Positions 8,252-16,246 of a stretch of 64,000 nt of DNA are shown here, piece after piece. The notes under the pieces are model-generated. The model was not told where the DNA came from. It worked only from the letters and a program-made list of their open reading frames with translations, and ran no database searches. The DNA is from Treponema sp. GTDB lineage: Bacteria > Spirochaetota > Spirochaetia > Treponematales > Treponemataceae. The position numbers and the translations under genes were made by a program. The stretch lies in assembly GCA_024402535.1 (NCBI GenBank), contig JAKSTN010000001.1, positions 1-64,000 on the forward strand, written 5' to 3'. The stretch's first letter is position 1, and each line of letters starts with the position of its first letter.

Positions 8252-8280
8252 TTTAATCTTTTTTAATGAATTAATTCAGA

Positions 8281-9276
8281 TTATTTTTTAATCCATGTTT
8301 CATAAGCTTCTACAGAATCAAATTTCTGACTCCATACAACCTTACCGTCATCTGAACAAACTTTAACTTCCATTTCAAGAGAAAGAAGTTCTTCAAGTGC
8401 TTTTGTATTTACACTGCTCATGCTGAATTTTCCAGTCATTGCGCTTCCAGCAACAGCTGTAAGAGACTCTGCATCACCTTTTGAAGAAACTTTTACTGTA
8501 GAGAAGATTTTTCCACCTACATCATCCTTAGTTTTGAAAGTCATACCAAAAGCTTCAGAAACACTTGCACCATAAGAACCTGTAAGTTCTGATTTTCCTG
8601 ATTCAATTTTTATTCCGAATTTTTTGATCTGAGCTTTTACAGATGCATTTGTTTTTGAATCAACAATTGTTGGTACTGAACTTACATCCATAGTAACAGA
8701 AGCTTTTGCAGAAGCAGATCCATTAACTGAGTAATCAATTTTCATTGTATTCAGAAGAGTTGCAAGATCTCCTTTTTCAGCTGCATCTTTTGAAACAAAA
8801 GAATTGTTGCTTACTGTAACATCAGCTTTAACTGAAGCAGATCCTTCTGTAACAAGACCAAGATTTGGAACATTAGTTTTTTCATCAAATGTTTCAGATT
8901 CGCTTACTTTAAGAGTAGCAGAACCTTTTTCTTTAAGATCTTTTTCAAACTGAGTTACAGCTTCATCAACAGAAGCAAAAGGAGTTTTTGAACCAGAAGC
9001 TGCTCTTGCAACTGACATCATAATTCCAGCTTTTGAATAATCAGCTGCGTTTACTTCAACTGAAAAAAGACCTGGAACAATACTTGTTCCCATCATTGAT
9101 TTTGCTACTTTTTCAGCATTGTCTGCAGTAACCTGAGTCTTTGCTCCAGAATCTTTAAGATTACCTGCTTTAACAGAAGAAACTCTGTCTGGGCTTGCAG
9201 CATTCTGACATGACACCAAAAGTCCAGCTGTCAAAAGTACTGCTGCTGCTCCCATAAACACATTGTGTAATTTCAT
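8281..9276 (-). CDS. Uncharacterised lipoprotein
   Basis: A 331-residue protein with a lipoprotein signal (hydrophobic 8-21, lipobox LVSC, Cys23) and a strong ribosome binding site (ggaggtta). The mature part is rich in Ser, Ala, Lys and Val, with alternating beta-type patterns (SASVKADVTVSNNS, SVNGSASAKASVTMDVS, ASVKAQIKKFGIKI). This suggests a beta-rich periplasmic or surface protein built of loosely repeated strands. No enzyme motif is seen and I do not recognise the family. It is monocistronic with a terminator right after the stop. Confidence 0.8.
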   Translation of the reverse strand: MKLHNVFMGAAAVLLTAGLLVSCQNAASPDRVSSVKAGNLKDSGAKTQVTADNAEKVAKSMMGTSIVPGLFSVEVNAADYSKAGIMMSVARAASGSKTPFASVDEAVTQFEKDLKEKGSATLKVSESETFDEKTNVPNLGLVTEGSASVKADVTVSNNSFVSKDAAEKGDLATLLNTMKIDYSVNGSASAKASVTMDVSSVPTIVDSKTNASVKAQIKKFGIKIESGKSELTGSYGASVSEAFGMTFKTKDDVGGKIFSTVKVSSKGDAESLTAVAGSAMTGKFSMSSVNTKALEELLSLEMEVKVCSDDGKVVWSQKFDSVEAYETWIKK

Positions 9277-9368
9277 ATTAACCTCCGAATTACATATTGT
9301 TTTTTCTTAAATATAACAAAATATTTGTCGAATTGTTATACATTTTTAAACTTTTTTTTTAGAGAGTT

Positions 9369-11339
9369 TTACTCCCCTTTCATCATCTTTTCGTATTCTT
9401 CTACACTCATTGGTTTATAATAGTAGAATCCCTGAACATAATTCAGCCCGATATCCTTAATAACCTGAATCTGATCTTCTGTTTCTACGCCTTCGGCAAT
9501 TACGGAAAGCTTCATTTTGCGGCTCATGCTTAGAACGCTTTCAATAATATCTACGCCCTTTTCGTAGTTAGTATTATTCAAATCAAAGAATTTTATGTCC
9601 ATTTTCAGAACATCTGCCTGAACGTCTTTAAGCATATTCAGTGACGAATAACCGCTTCCGAAATCATCAATAAGAACTATAAAACCTTCGCTTCGAAGAC
9701 GACGTGCCACATTTTTCAGAATACGTGTATCTTCAACAAAAGCACTTTCTGTAATCTCAATTTCAAGATATTTTGGATCAATCCCATATTTCTGAATAAG
9801 CCCGGTAAACACCGCAGGAACATCAACAGATTCAATATCCATTCTGGAAACATTTACAGAAATAGGAGCAATATCTATTCCTTCATCAGCCCATTTTTTG
9901 ATTGTTGCACAAACCATGTCCCAGATATACATATCAACACGGGTTACAAGACCATTTTTTTCGATAACCGGAATAAATTCTGACGGAGGAATAAGTCCTT
10001 TCTTTTTGTGGAACCAGCGAACCAGAGCTTCAGAACCCACAATTTTTTTATCTGAAACAGAATATTTAGGCTGAAGGAAAAATGTAAATTCTCTTTCGGC
10101 TAAAGCACGTTCAACTTCTGGAGCAATGGTCATTTCGTGTTCCAGATCTGAAAGCATTTCACCATTGAACCAGCATATTTTTTCTTTATAATTTCCAAGA
10201 AGCCGTTCTACGGCTGTTGTTGCTGAGTCCATGGCATCGCGAATATCGGCTTTTTCGCTGTCAATTAAACAGGCGCCGAAGGCCATACGGAAACCTTCAA
10301 TGCCGTCGAAACGCTCAAGAATGCTGGATATACCGTTCATAAGATAATCCATCACAACAGGCTGATTATCCATAACAATAAAGAAATTGTCCGCACCGGC
10401 ATAACCTGAGATAGTATCAAACATACGGTCCATTTCCAGAAGGAAAACGGCAATCCGCTTAATGAGCTTATCACCTTCAGGACGGCCGTACCACTTATTG
10501 AAAACGCGGAAATGTTCTACGTCCATAGCGATTACACAGCGTTCGCCTTCGGATGGAGTATTCAGAAATTCCTCGGCGTGAACCGCAAAACCACGGCGGG
10601 TAAACAGCCCGGTGAAGGAATCAATTTCTTCTGATGCATTCAGTTTTCGAACATCCTGAGTTGAATTTTTTACCTGATAAACAGCAAGAATAATCTGATC
10701 TGTAGTACCTGCATATTCTTCTGGAATAAGAGTTACTGTAACTTCATCCCAGGAACCAACAGCGTTTTTTTCACGGTATGTATTGGAAAGAGGCACTGCT
10801 GTTTCTTCCATTTTTTTTGGTAAAAGTGACAGGTCCCAGAAATTCTTGAAATTCTGAATATCATTGGGATTGATTACTGTTTTCTCGAGGCGATCTAAAA
10901 GGCTGTCAAAAGATTCAACATTGTAATCCACTGTCAGACTTGATTCATCTCTATGAAGGTAACGATATTTATTCTGTGTAAGATTGATTTCAATAAAATA
11001 ATCATTTACCGGCAGAAAAAGCATGCGGTTCATAATACTTCGCTCGTTATTTGGAATATAACGGCAGTTCACAAGATGTGTAAAACCAAATTCAGGAAGC
11101 ATAAGCGATGCATGACTTGCAGAAAGAAATGCATTCAATTTCGTTGAGTAAAGTGAAAATGATGATGATGCTTTTTTTAATACAGGGCAGCCGAAACATG
11201 GACTATCGGAGCCATTCATAACCTTATAACAAAAATCCCCGTTTTTGATTTCTGGAAAGCACGCCTGCATTTTCTGGTTAAAACTCAGAAGTCTGTAATC
11301 GTTTCCGATTGCATATACGAAAGAATCTATGTTGTCCAA
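9369..11339 (-). CDS. GGDEF-EAL protein: degenerate cyclase, likely active c-di-GMP phosphodiesterase
   Basis: A 656-residue cytoplasmic protein. The N-terminal region is PAS-like with a Cys cluster (CYKVMNGSDSPCFGCPV, about residues 38-54), possibly a metal or redox sensor. A GGDEF domain follows (about 235-400) whose signature is ruined (AGADNF in place of GGDEF), so cyclase activity is unlikely. The C-terminal EAL domain is intact: EALVRW, EITESAF, DDFGSGYSSL, KMDIKFF and IAEGVET provide the metal and catalytic residues. It should therefore hydrolyse cyclic di-GMP, with the GGDEF part perhaps binding GTP as a regulator. The start codon is TTG with an aaggtg ribosome binding site. It is monocistronic. 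Confidence 0.9.
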   Translation of the reverse strand: MDNIDSFVYAIGNDYRLLSFNQKMQACFPEIKNGDFCYKVMNGSDSPCFGCPVLKKASSSFSLYSTKLNAFLSASHASLMLPEFGFTHLVNCRYIPNNERSIMNRMLFLPVNDYFIEINLTQNKYRYLHRDESSLTVDYNVESFDSLLDRLEKTVINPNDIQNFKNFWDLSLLPKKMEETAVPLSNTYREKNAVGSWDEVTVTLIPEEYAGTTDQIILAVYQVKNSTQDVRKLNASEEIDSFTGLFTRRGFAVHAEEFLNTPSEGERCVIAMDVEHFRVFNKWYGRPEGDKLIKRIAVFLLEMDRMFDTISGYAGADNFFIVMDNQPVVMDYLMNGISSILERFDGIEGFRMAFGACLIDSEKADIRDAMDSATTAVERLLGNYKEKICWFNGEMLSDLEHEMTIAPEVERALAEREFTFFLQPKYSVSDKKIVGSEALVRWFHKKKGLIPPSEFIPVIEKNGLVTRVDMYIWDMVCATIKKWADEGIDIAPISVNVSRMDIESVDVPAVFTGLIQKYGIDPKYLEIEITESAFVEDTRILKNVARRLRSEGFIVLIDDFGSGYSSLNMLKDVQADVLKMDIKFFDLNNTNYEKGVDIIESVLSMSRKMKLSVIAEGVETEDQIQVIKDIGLNYVQGFYYYKPMSVEEYEKMMKGE

Positions 11340-11475
11340 CTTAATAACACCTTTTTTAAACTTAAAACTTTTTTAATTCTGATTAAAAGTAACTTAGTAT
11401 AACATAGAATCTTGAAATTCTGAAAAATTATTTATGTTTTTTTGAAGAAATAAGGATTTTTTACTACTCCCTCGG

Positions 11476-11481
11476 TATACT
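11476..11481 (+). promoter_or_regulatory. -10 box for a leaderless rnhA mRNA
   Basis: TATACT ends 6 nt before the ATG at 11488. No Shine-Dalgarno sequence fits in the gap and no good -35 is seen. Confidence 0.45.
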
Positions 11482-11487
11482 TGAAGA

Positions 11488-11940
11488 ATGGATAACGAAA
11501 TCATTGTTTACACTGACGGCGGATGTTCCGGGAATCCCGGACCTGGTGGATGGGGAATTGTTGTTATTGCAGACGGCCAGGAAAAACAGCTTTCAGGCGG
11601 CGAAAAAGTAACTACAAACAATCGTATGGAGCTTTGTGCCGCTATTGCAGCTCTTTCTGTAATCAAAAACACACCTCAGTTTGCAGGACGACCAGTAAAA
11701 GTAAACATTGACAGCCAATATGTAAAAAACGGCATTACTACGTGGATTTCTGGCTGGAAGAAAAAAGGATGGATAACGGCAAGCAAAGATCCTGTTAAAA
11801 ACCAGGATTTATGGATAATGCTTGACGAATTGAACTCCAGCCTTAACGTAAGCTGGAACTGGGTAAAAGGACACGCAGGAATTAAATATAACGAAATCTG
11901 CGACAGTCTTTGCCAGACTGAAATCAAAAAATACAAATAA
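11488..11940 (+). CDS. rnhA: Ribonuclease HI
   Basis: A 150-residue RNase H, the usual length. It cuts the RNA strand of RNA-DNA hybrids in replication and R-loop removal. All catalytic residues are visible: Asp10 (YTDGG), Glu48 (RMEL), Asp75 (NIDSQYV), His129 (VKGHAG) and Asp139. The basic handle region (WKKKGW) is present. The start is fixed by the family N-terminus and the -10 box 6 nt upstream. It stands alone. The next operon begins 76 nt later. Confidence 0.95.
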   Translation: MDNEIIVYTDGGCSGNPGPGGWGIVVIADGQEKQLSGGEKVTTNNRMELCAAIAALSVIKNTPQFAGRPVKVNIDSQYVKNGITTWISGWKKKGWITASKDPVKNQDLWIMLDELNSSLNVSWNWVKGHAGIKYNEICDSLCQTEIKKYK

Positions 11941-12004
11941 CAAAAAAAATTCAAATTTTTTTAAATTTTTCTCGTTCTTCTTTCCTGTTTTGTAGAAAAA
12001 AATC

Positions 12005-12016
12005 TATATATACAGT
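12005..12016 (+). promoter_or_regulatory. Possible -10 region of the 12-17.9 kb envelope operon
   Basis: A TATATA box at 12005-12010 ends 6 nt before a GTG start codon at 12017. No ribosome binding site is visible, so this may be another leaderless start. The -35 is weak. Confidence 0.35.
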
Positions 12017-12898
12017 GTGGGCAAAAAATTTTCCTTGTTTATTATTTTTAGATTCGCATTTTTCTGCTTTATTCTGTCCTCCGCAGAAAGCTGTTCCGTT
12101 TTTGAAAGCTTTTCAAAAACGGAACACCTCACCATTTTACTGCCAGCCTGGCCGCCTGCAGAAGTACCGGAAGCGGGATATCCGGCGCTTTCAGGCTGGC
12201 AGATTTCCCTTTTTTCCTCTGAAAAAACTGACTGTTTTTTTCTTCCGGCAGAGACAACTGTTTTTGAAACAGACATCCAGAAGCAGGATTTTCTTGCCGT
12301 TTCTGCAAGACCCGTTACTTTATCCAGCGACGACTCTTTTGAAACGCTGTTTTTTTATCCTGCAGGAAGTTCATACCCCCAGTTATACCGAGAAGGCCAG
12401 CTTCACCTTACCTGGGAAGACGGTTATGCTTCTGAGCTTATGAAAAGTGTCTGTTTGAACAGCGATAAAGACGGTTTTTCAAAAGAAAAAGCCCGTGATT
12501 TTTTACTTCATTTCAACTGGAAAAAATTTTCCTCTGTTGTCCATGAAAAAACCGAAAAAGCTGAAAGCTTCTATAATCCCTGGCATCTGAATTTTCAGAA
12601 AACTGCAAATACTCTGACTTCGGGAAGTTTTTCTGCAGTAAAACTAAATATAACCCCGGGAATGGAAATACCATTTCCTGAAAAAAGCACATCTATTCCC
12701 CTGTCACAATATATTCCTGAAAATCAGAAAATTTCCCAAAAGCGGACGCTTCCTGTATACAAAAACTCTGAAAACCTGTTCTTTCTGGAGAATGATTTCC
12801 TTTTACAGGCTTTTTCAGAAGATGGAAAAAAAGTCTCAGATACTACTGTCTTTATGCCGAAAAAAACAATAGAGACAGTCTATGCAAAAAAGAATTGA
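12017..12898 (+). CDS. Uncharacterised secreted protein, first gene of envelope operon
   Basis: A 293-residue protein starting at GTG with an N-terminal hydrophobic signal segment (residues 6-21) and a nearby Cys26 (AESC), a weak lipobox at best. The body has no recognisable motif. It is Ser/Phe/Glu-rich with many aromatic residues. Its 3' end overlaps the next gene's first ATG by 17 nt. The first 60 codons contain two strong DNA inverted repeats (see 12093-12200). It may act with the downstream OppA-like protein, but that is only by position. Confidence 0.6.
   Translation: MGKKFSLFIIFRFAFFCFILSSAESCSVFESFSKTEHLTILLPAWPPAEVPEAGYPALSGWQISLFSSEKTDCFFLPAETTVFETDIQKQDFLAVSARPVTLSSDDSFETLFFYPAGSSYPQLYREGQLHLTWEDGYASELMKSVCLNSDKDGFSKEKARDFLLHFNWKKFSSVVHEKTEKAESFYNPWHLNFQKTANTLTSGSFSAVKLNITPGMEIPFPEKSTSIPLSQYIPENQKISQKRTLPVYKNSENLFFLENDFLLQAFSEDGKKVSDTTVFMPKKTIETVYAKKN
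12093..12200 (+). repeat. Two strong inverted repeats within the start of a coding region
   Basis: A perfect 15-bp stem (12093-12107 with 12111-12125, 3-nt loop) is followed by a 9-bp stem (gccagcctg 12142-12150 with caggctggc 12192-12200). The latter encloses a small ccgg-based hairpin. Both lie within codons 26-61 of the gene starting at 12017. No T run follows. Confidence 0.7.
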
Positions 12899-14153
12899 AC
12901 AAAATTTAAAAGAAAATAATTATTTCTCAAAAAAACAGGAAACCGCAACGCGAATGCAACTGAGCCACGTTTTTCGACGTCCCATTTTCCTAATAGCTAT
13001 AATTTCTTTCATTTTGCTCACTTCTCTATCTTCCTGCAAAAGTAAAAATAAAGGAACACCTGGCGACGACGCAGTAATTGAACTTTCAGATTCACTGAAC
13101 ACGGCATATAAACCTCACCAGTGGTATGCCTTTTCGCAGAACGGTTTTACTCCGGTATCTGTGCCACAGAATGCTCCGTCAATTCCTGCAAAACCATGGA
13201 CAGAAGCTATTCGCATATCTTCAAGTTCGGCCACAAGTGCCGAAGACGGTCAGACTCAGAATGCCTTTATGATTGTAAACCGGCTTGGTATTCTTTCCAT
13301 GAAAGGTTCTGAGATGGAATTAAACCGGGATACAACTCTTTTTTCTGAACGCACCGCAGGAAATCTTGTATTTGTAAACGGAACCCCGGTCTATTCTCTT
13401 TATAAAAGTACATTTTTTAATTCAAATCTTCAGGATAACCAGCATCCTTTCCTTGTTCAGTTTGATCCTCAGTCGAAGATTTCTTATCCTCTTGTAAACT
13501 GCGACAATCTTACAGACAATAAAGCCTGTGAAGTAACAGATTTTATATGGGACGGACGAACATGGTTCTGCTGTATAAAAAGTGAAGAAAATTCAAAAAC
13601 AGAATTCACATACATTAAGTGGATTTCAAATATTCCATTATTAAGCCAAAGTCCGGCAGTTGCTTCAAAGAATATTATAATAGAAGAATGTGATGCTGAT
13701 GCTTTCAGAAAAGAACGTGAACCCCTTCCATTCGGGAAAGCGCCTGATCGAATCAAAAAACTTCTGGACGGCATGGCTTCAACAGTTCCTTTCAATCTTA
13801 CTGTAATGACTGCCGGTGGAACTTCACCACGGCTTTATTCCAATGTAGCAAAAGAAAATGAAGAGGCTCTCATTTCATACGGTGTCGTATCCGAAAGCTG
13901 GAGCGGCATTCTGTTCCAGGACGGGACACTTTATGTAGAAGGCGCATTAGACGGACGCCGTATTTTGAGAAAAGGTAAACCTGTAGCAATAAGACTGCCT
14001 CGTCTTCCTTACGGATTCAACTACACAAGCTTTGTAATTTCAGGAGCAACTCTCTATGCAGCCTGGGAAGAAAGCGATTTCTACATGACTTCAAGAAGCG
14101 GATTCATCAAAGTTGATCTTGATGAAACTTTATATAAGAAAATTCAAAGTTAG
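12882..14153 (+). CDS. Uncharacterised lipoprotein
   Basis: Up to 423 residues. The more natural start is the ATG at 12954 (399 residues), which places a compact lipoprotein signal (basic VFRRP, hydrophobic stretch, lipobox LSSC) at the N-terminus. The upstream ATG at 12882 would add 24 polar residues but allows a 17-nt overlap with the previous gene. The mature protein has repeated strand-like segments (AFMIVNRLGILSMKG, VVSESWSGILFQDGTLYVEGAL, YTSFVISGATLYAAW) reminiscent of a beta-propeller, but I cannot assign a family. It sits in an operon with an OM-barrel-like protein and an OppA-like protein. Confidence 0.75.
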   Translation: MQKRIEQNLKENNYFSKKQETATRMQLSHVFRRPIFLIAIISFILLTSLSSCKSKNKGTPGDDAVIELSDSLNTAYKPHQWYAFSQNGFTPVSVPQNAPSIPAKPWTEAIRISSSSATSAEDGQTQNAFMIVNRLGILSMKGSEMELNRDTTLFSERTAGNLVFVNGTPVYSLYKSTFFNSNLQDNQHPFLVQFDPQSKISYPLVNCDNLTDNKACEVTDFIWDGRTWFCCIKSEENSKTEFTYIKWISNIPLLSQSPAVASKNIIIEECDADAFRKEREPLPFGKAPDRIKKLLDGMASTVPFNLTVMTAGGTSPRLYSNVAKENEEALISYGVVSESWSGILFQDGTLYVEGALDGRRILRKGKPVAIRLPRLPYGFNYTSFVISGATLYAAWEESDFYMTSRSGFIKVDLDETLYKKIQS

Positions 14154-14162
14154 GATGGCAAA

Positions 14163-14816
14163 GTGAAAAAAAAGATTTTAATTTTATTTGCCGTTCTTCT
14201 GCTTACAGTAAAAATAACGGCGCAGGAAAGTGAAACTGAAAACTCAAAAAAAAGACGGGTTGATTTTATGTTCAAATTTCCAACTTCGTTCTATTTGAAT
14301 ACTGGAGATAAAAAAGCCAGCGCACCGTCACCTGTTGTATTCAACCCTGGATTCGGCTGTGTTTTCCCAAACGATTACTGGGTGTCTTTTCAGCCCGGCC
14401 TGAGTTTTTATTATTCTTATTATTTATGGTATGAAGGCCGGGCTTTACCGGCAGAAATAGAAAACAGAACAGCAACAACTCTTTCTTTTATGCTGGACCT
14501 TCCGGCAGTTTTTTCAGTTCCTGTGGGAAGCACAAAACTGGAAATAAACGCCGGTCCTTCTGTTTTAATGCGTTTTGGATGGAAAGCAAACGGAACGTCA
14601 GATGCTGAAGCAGAAGATGTAAATGCTATAAACAGTTATTTCTGGGCAAAAGCCAGATATTTATATTTTTCAAGTGGGATTTCCTGGCAGGTTTCTCTCC
14701 AGCCTGGAACGACTTTTGGACCATTCTTTACTTTCTACCTTCCTGCTGGTTCTTTAATTGCACATGAAGGAATGAATGGTATGGTTTTATCGGCGGGATT
14801 AAAAATAACTCTGTAA
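14163..14816 (+). CDS. Putative outer-membrane beta-barrel protein
   Basis: A 217-residue protein with a cleavable signal peptide (KKKILILFAVLLLTVKITAQ). Then come alternating aromatic/hydrophobic strands (FGCVFPNDYWVSFQPGLSFY, ARYLYFSSGISWQVSLQPGT) ending LSAGLKITL, in the style of small outer-membrane barrels. The start codon is GTG, preceded by an aggatgg ribosome binding site 9 nt after the previous stop. No family recognised. Operon position suggests it works with the two upstream exported proteins. Confidence 0.65.
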   Translation: MKKKILILFAVLLLTVKITAQESETENSKKRRVDFMFKFPTSFYLNTGDKKASAPSPVVFNPGFGCVFPNDYWVSFQPGLSFYYSYYLWYEGRALPAEIENRTATTLSFMLDLPAVFSVPVGSTKLEINAGPSVLMRFGWKANGTSDAEAEDVNAINSYFWAKARYLYFSSGISWQVSLQPGTTFGPFFTFYLPAGSLIAHEGMNGMVLSAGLKITL

Positions 14817-14830
14817 CAAGGGAAAATAAT

Positions 14831-16246
14831 ATGGACGAAAACACAGAATATTTAAACAAACTTCAGGACCTGGTCTTAAAAAAAGCGGAATGGTACAACG
14901 GGACAGAATTTCCCCGCTTACTGGAAAAGTATCGTCTTCTCTTTACCTGCGTAAGAAATATTTATGACATGCTTATTCAGAAAAACATGATTACAGCTGA
15001 TCCATACCGCTTTGATAAAAAGATTTCAGAAATCAAATGTCCTGACACTTCACCATTCGGCGAAGGCGAAAGAGCAATGATGATTGGGAAACGTCTTTCT
15101 GATTATGATGCGATGCTGGACTTTATCTGTACTTATACCCGTTTCAGTGTAGAAAACATTAACCTTCCTAAAATCAAAAAACTTCAGGAACTTAACGCCT
15201 GTTTTAATTGGGATGAGTTCACAACAAACAGCACAAAATCTAATACTCGCGGACTTGCAAATCTCTTAAACGAAGCTAAAACAAATGCTCCTCAGATTAT
15301 GCAGAGTATGATAAATGATCACATTACAAAATGTGCAAAAACAACAACTGAAATAAACTCTATGTTGAACCAGTTAATTCGGTTTCAACGTGAACTTTAT
15401 AAAATTACAGTCCGCAAAGATCTGATTGAACATCCTGGTTTTAATAATTCTCAGGCATTCCAGTCGGCAGAGTCAGAACTTGCAGAAATAAAAAAATCCT
15501 TTTCAAATGCAACTGGAAAGAAGCCGTTCTATACAGAACTGATAAATGAAATTATTTCCGAAGATATTGGACCTAATAAAGAACAGCTTCGTCAGGAAGT
15601 TCTTACCCGACTTGAAATAAAAGAAACAAGCGAAAAGAAATCTTCAAAGAAAAATGTTGATACAAAAGCAGTCCTCATGAACGCCGTAATGGTTCTGGGT
15701 GCATTACCACCAACATATAAAACATTTTACGACAAAATCTCTTTCAACTTCGAACTTCTTCATGTTGGTCCTACATCACCTTTTGCTAAATTTATTGCAC
15801 TGCTGAAAAAAGCATTCAACATTAAGCCAAAAGAAATAAAAATTCTTGTTACAGCAGTAGATCCTGTAACAAAACAAAAAGCATCAAAAGAAGTAAAGAT
15901 TCAGGAACTTCTTTCTGATATTTCAAAGAAAGACAAACTTTACTCTGGAATTGCAACTCGTGGTGCTGATTATCAGAAAATCAGCAATGCAGAAGAAGGC
16001 CAGATTCTGACATTCCTTGGAAAACAAATTTCTGAAAACCAGAATCTTTTCAACACTATCACTTCCCTTGATGAATACTTCAAAACTGCTGTTACACCTC
16101 AAAGCAGAGCAAAAGTAAAGGGAATGAAAATTGAACTGGACACAATGCGTAACACTATTATCAGTGCGAATAAAAAACGCGGCGAATATCAGGCTATGAT
16201 AGAAGAAGCCGAACAAATGAGAAAACTTGGAATCAACAATGATTAG
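14831..16246 (+). CDS. Uncharacterised cytoplasmic helical protein
   Basis: A 471-residue protein with no signal peptide or membrane segment and a high content of Lys, Glu, Asn and Leu. It appears almost wholly alpha-helical, with coiled-coil-like stretches (residues about 165-260 and 400-465). A Lys-rich segment near residue 275 may be a linker. I do not recognise it. It may be a genus-restricted conserved protein. It has an aaggg ribosome binding site 14 nt past the barrel gene and shares an 8-nt overlap (ATGATTAG) with the OppA-like gene, so the two are translationally coupled. Confidence 0.7.
   Translation: MDENTEYLNKLQDLVLKKAEWYNGTEFPRLLEKYRLLFTCVRNIYDMLIQKNMITADPYRFDKKISEIKCPDTSPFGEGERAMMIGKRLSDYDAMLDFICTYTRFSVENINLPKIKKLQELNACFNWDEFTTNSTKSNTRGLANLLNEAKTNAPQIMQSMINDHITKCAKTTTEINSMLNQLIRFQRELYKITVRKDLIEHPGFNNSQAFQSAESELAEIKKSFSNATGKKPFYTELINEIISEDIGPNKEQLRQEVLTRLEIKETSEKKSSKKNVDTKAVLMNAVMVLGALPPTYKTFYDKISFNFELLHVGPTSPFAKFIALLKKAFNIKPKEIKILVTAVDPVTKQKASKEVKIQELLSDISKKDKLYSGIATRGADYQKISNAEEGQILTFLGKQISENQNLFNTITSLDEYFKTAVTPQSRAKVKGMKIELDTMRNTIISANKKRGEYQAMIEEAEQMRKLGINND

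Noticed and set aside
12004..12276. An antisense open frame opposite the start of the 12017 gene
   Set aside because: Strong palindromes keep both strands open here. The plus frame has a signal peptide and operon context.
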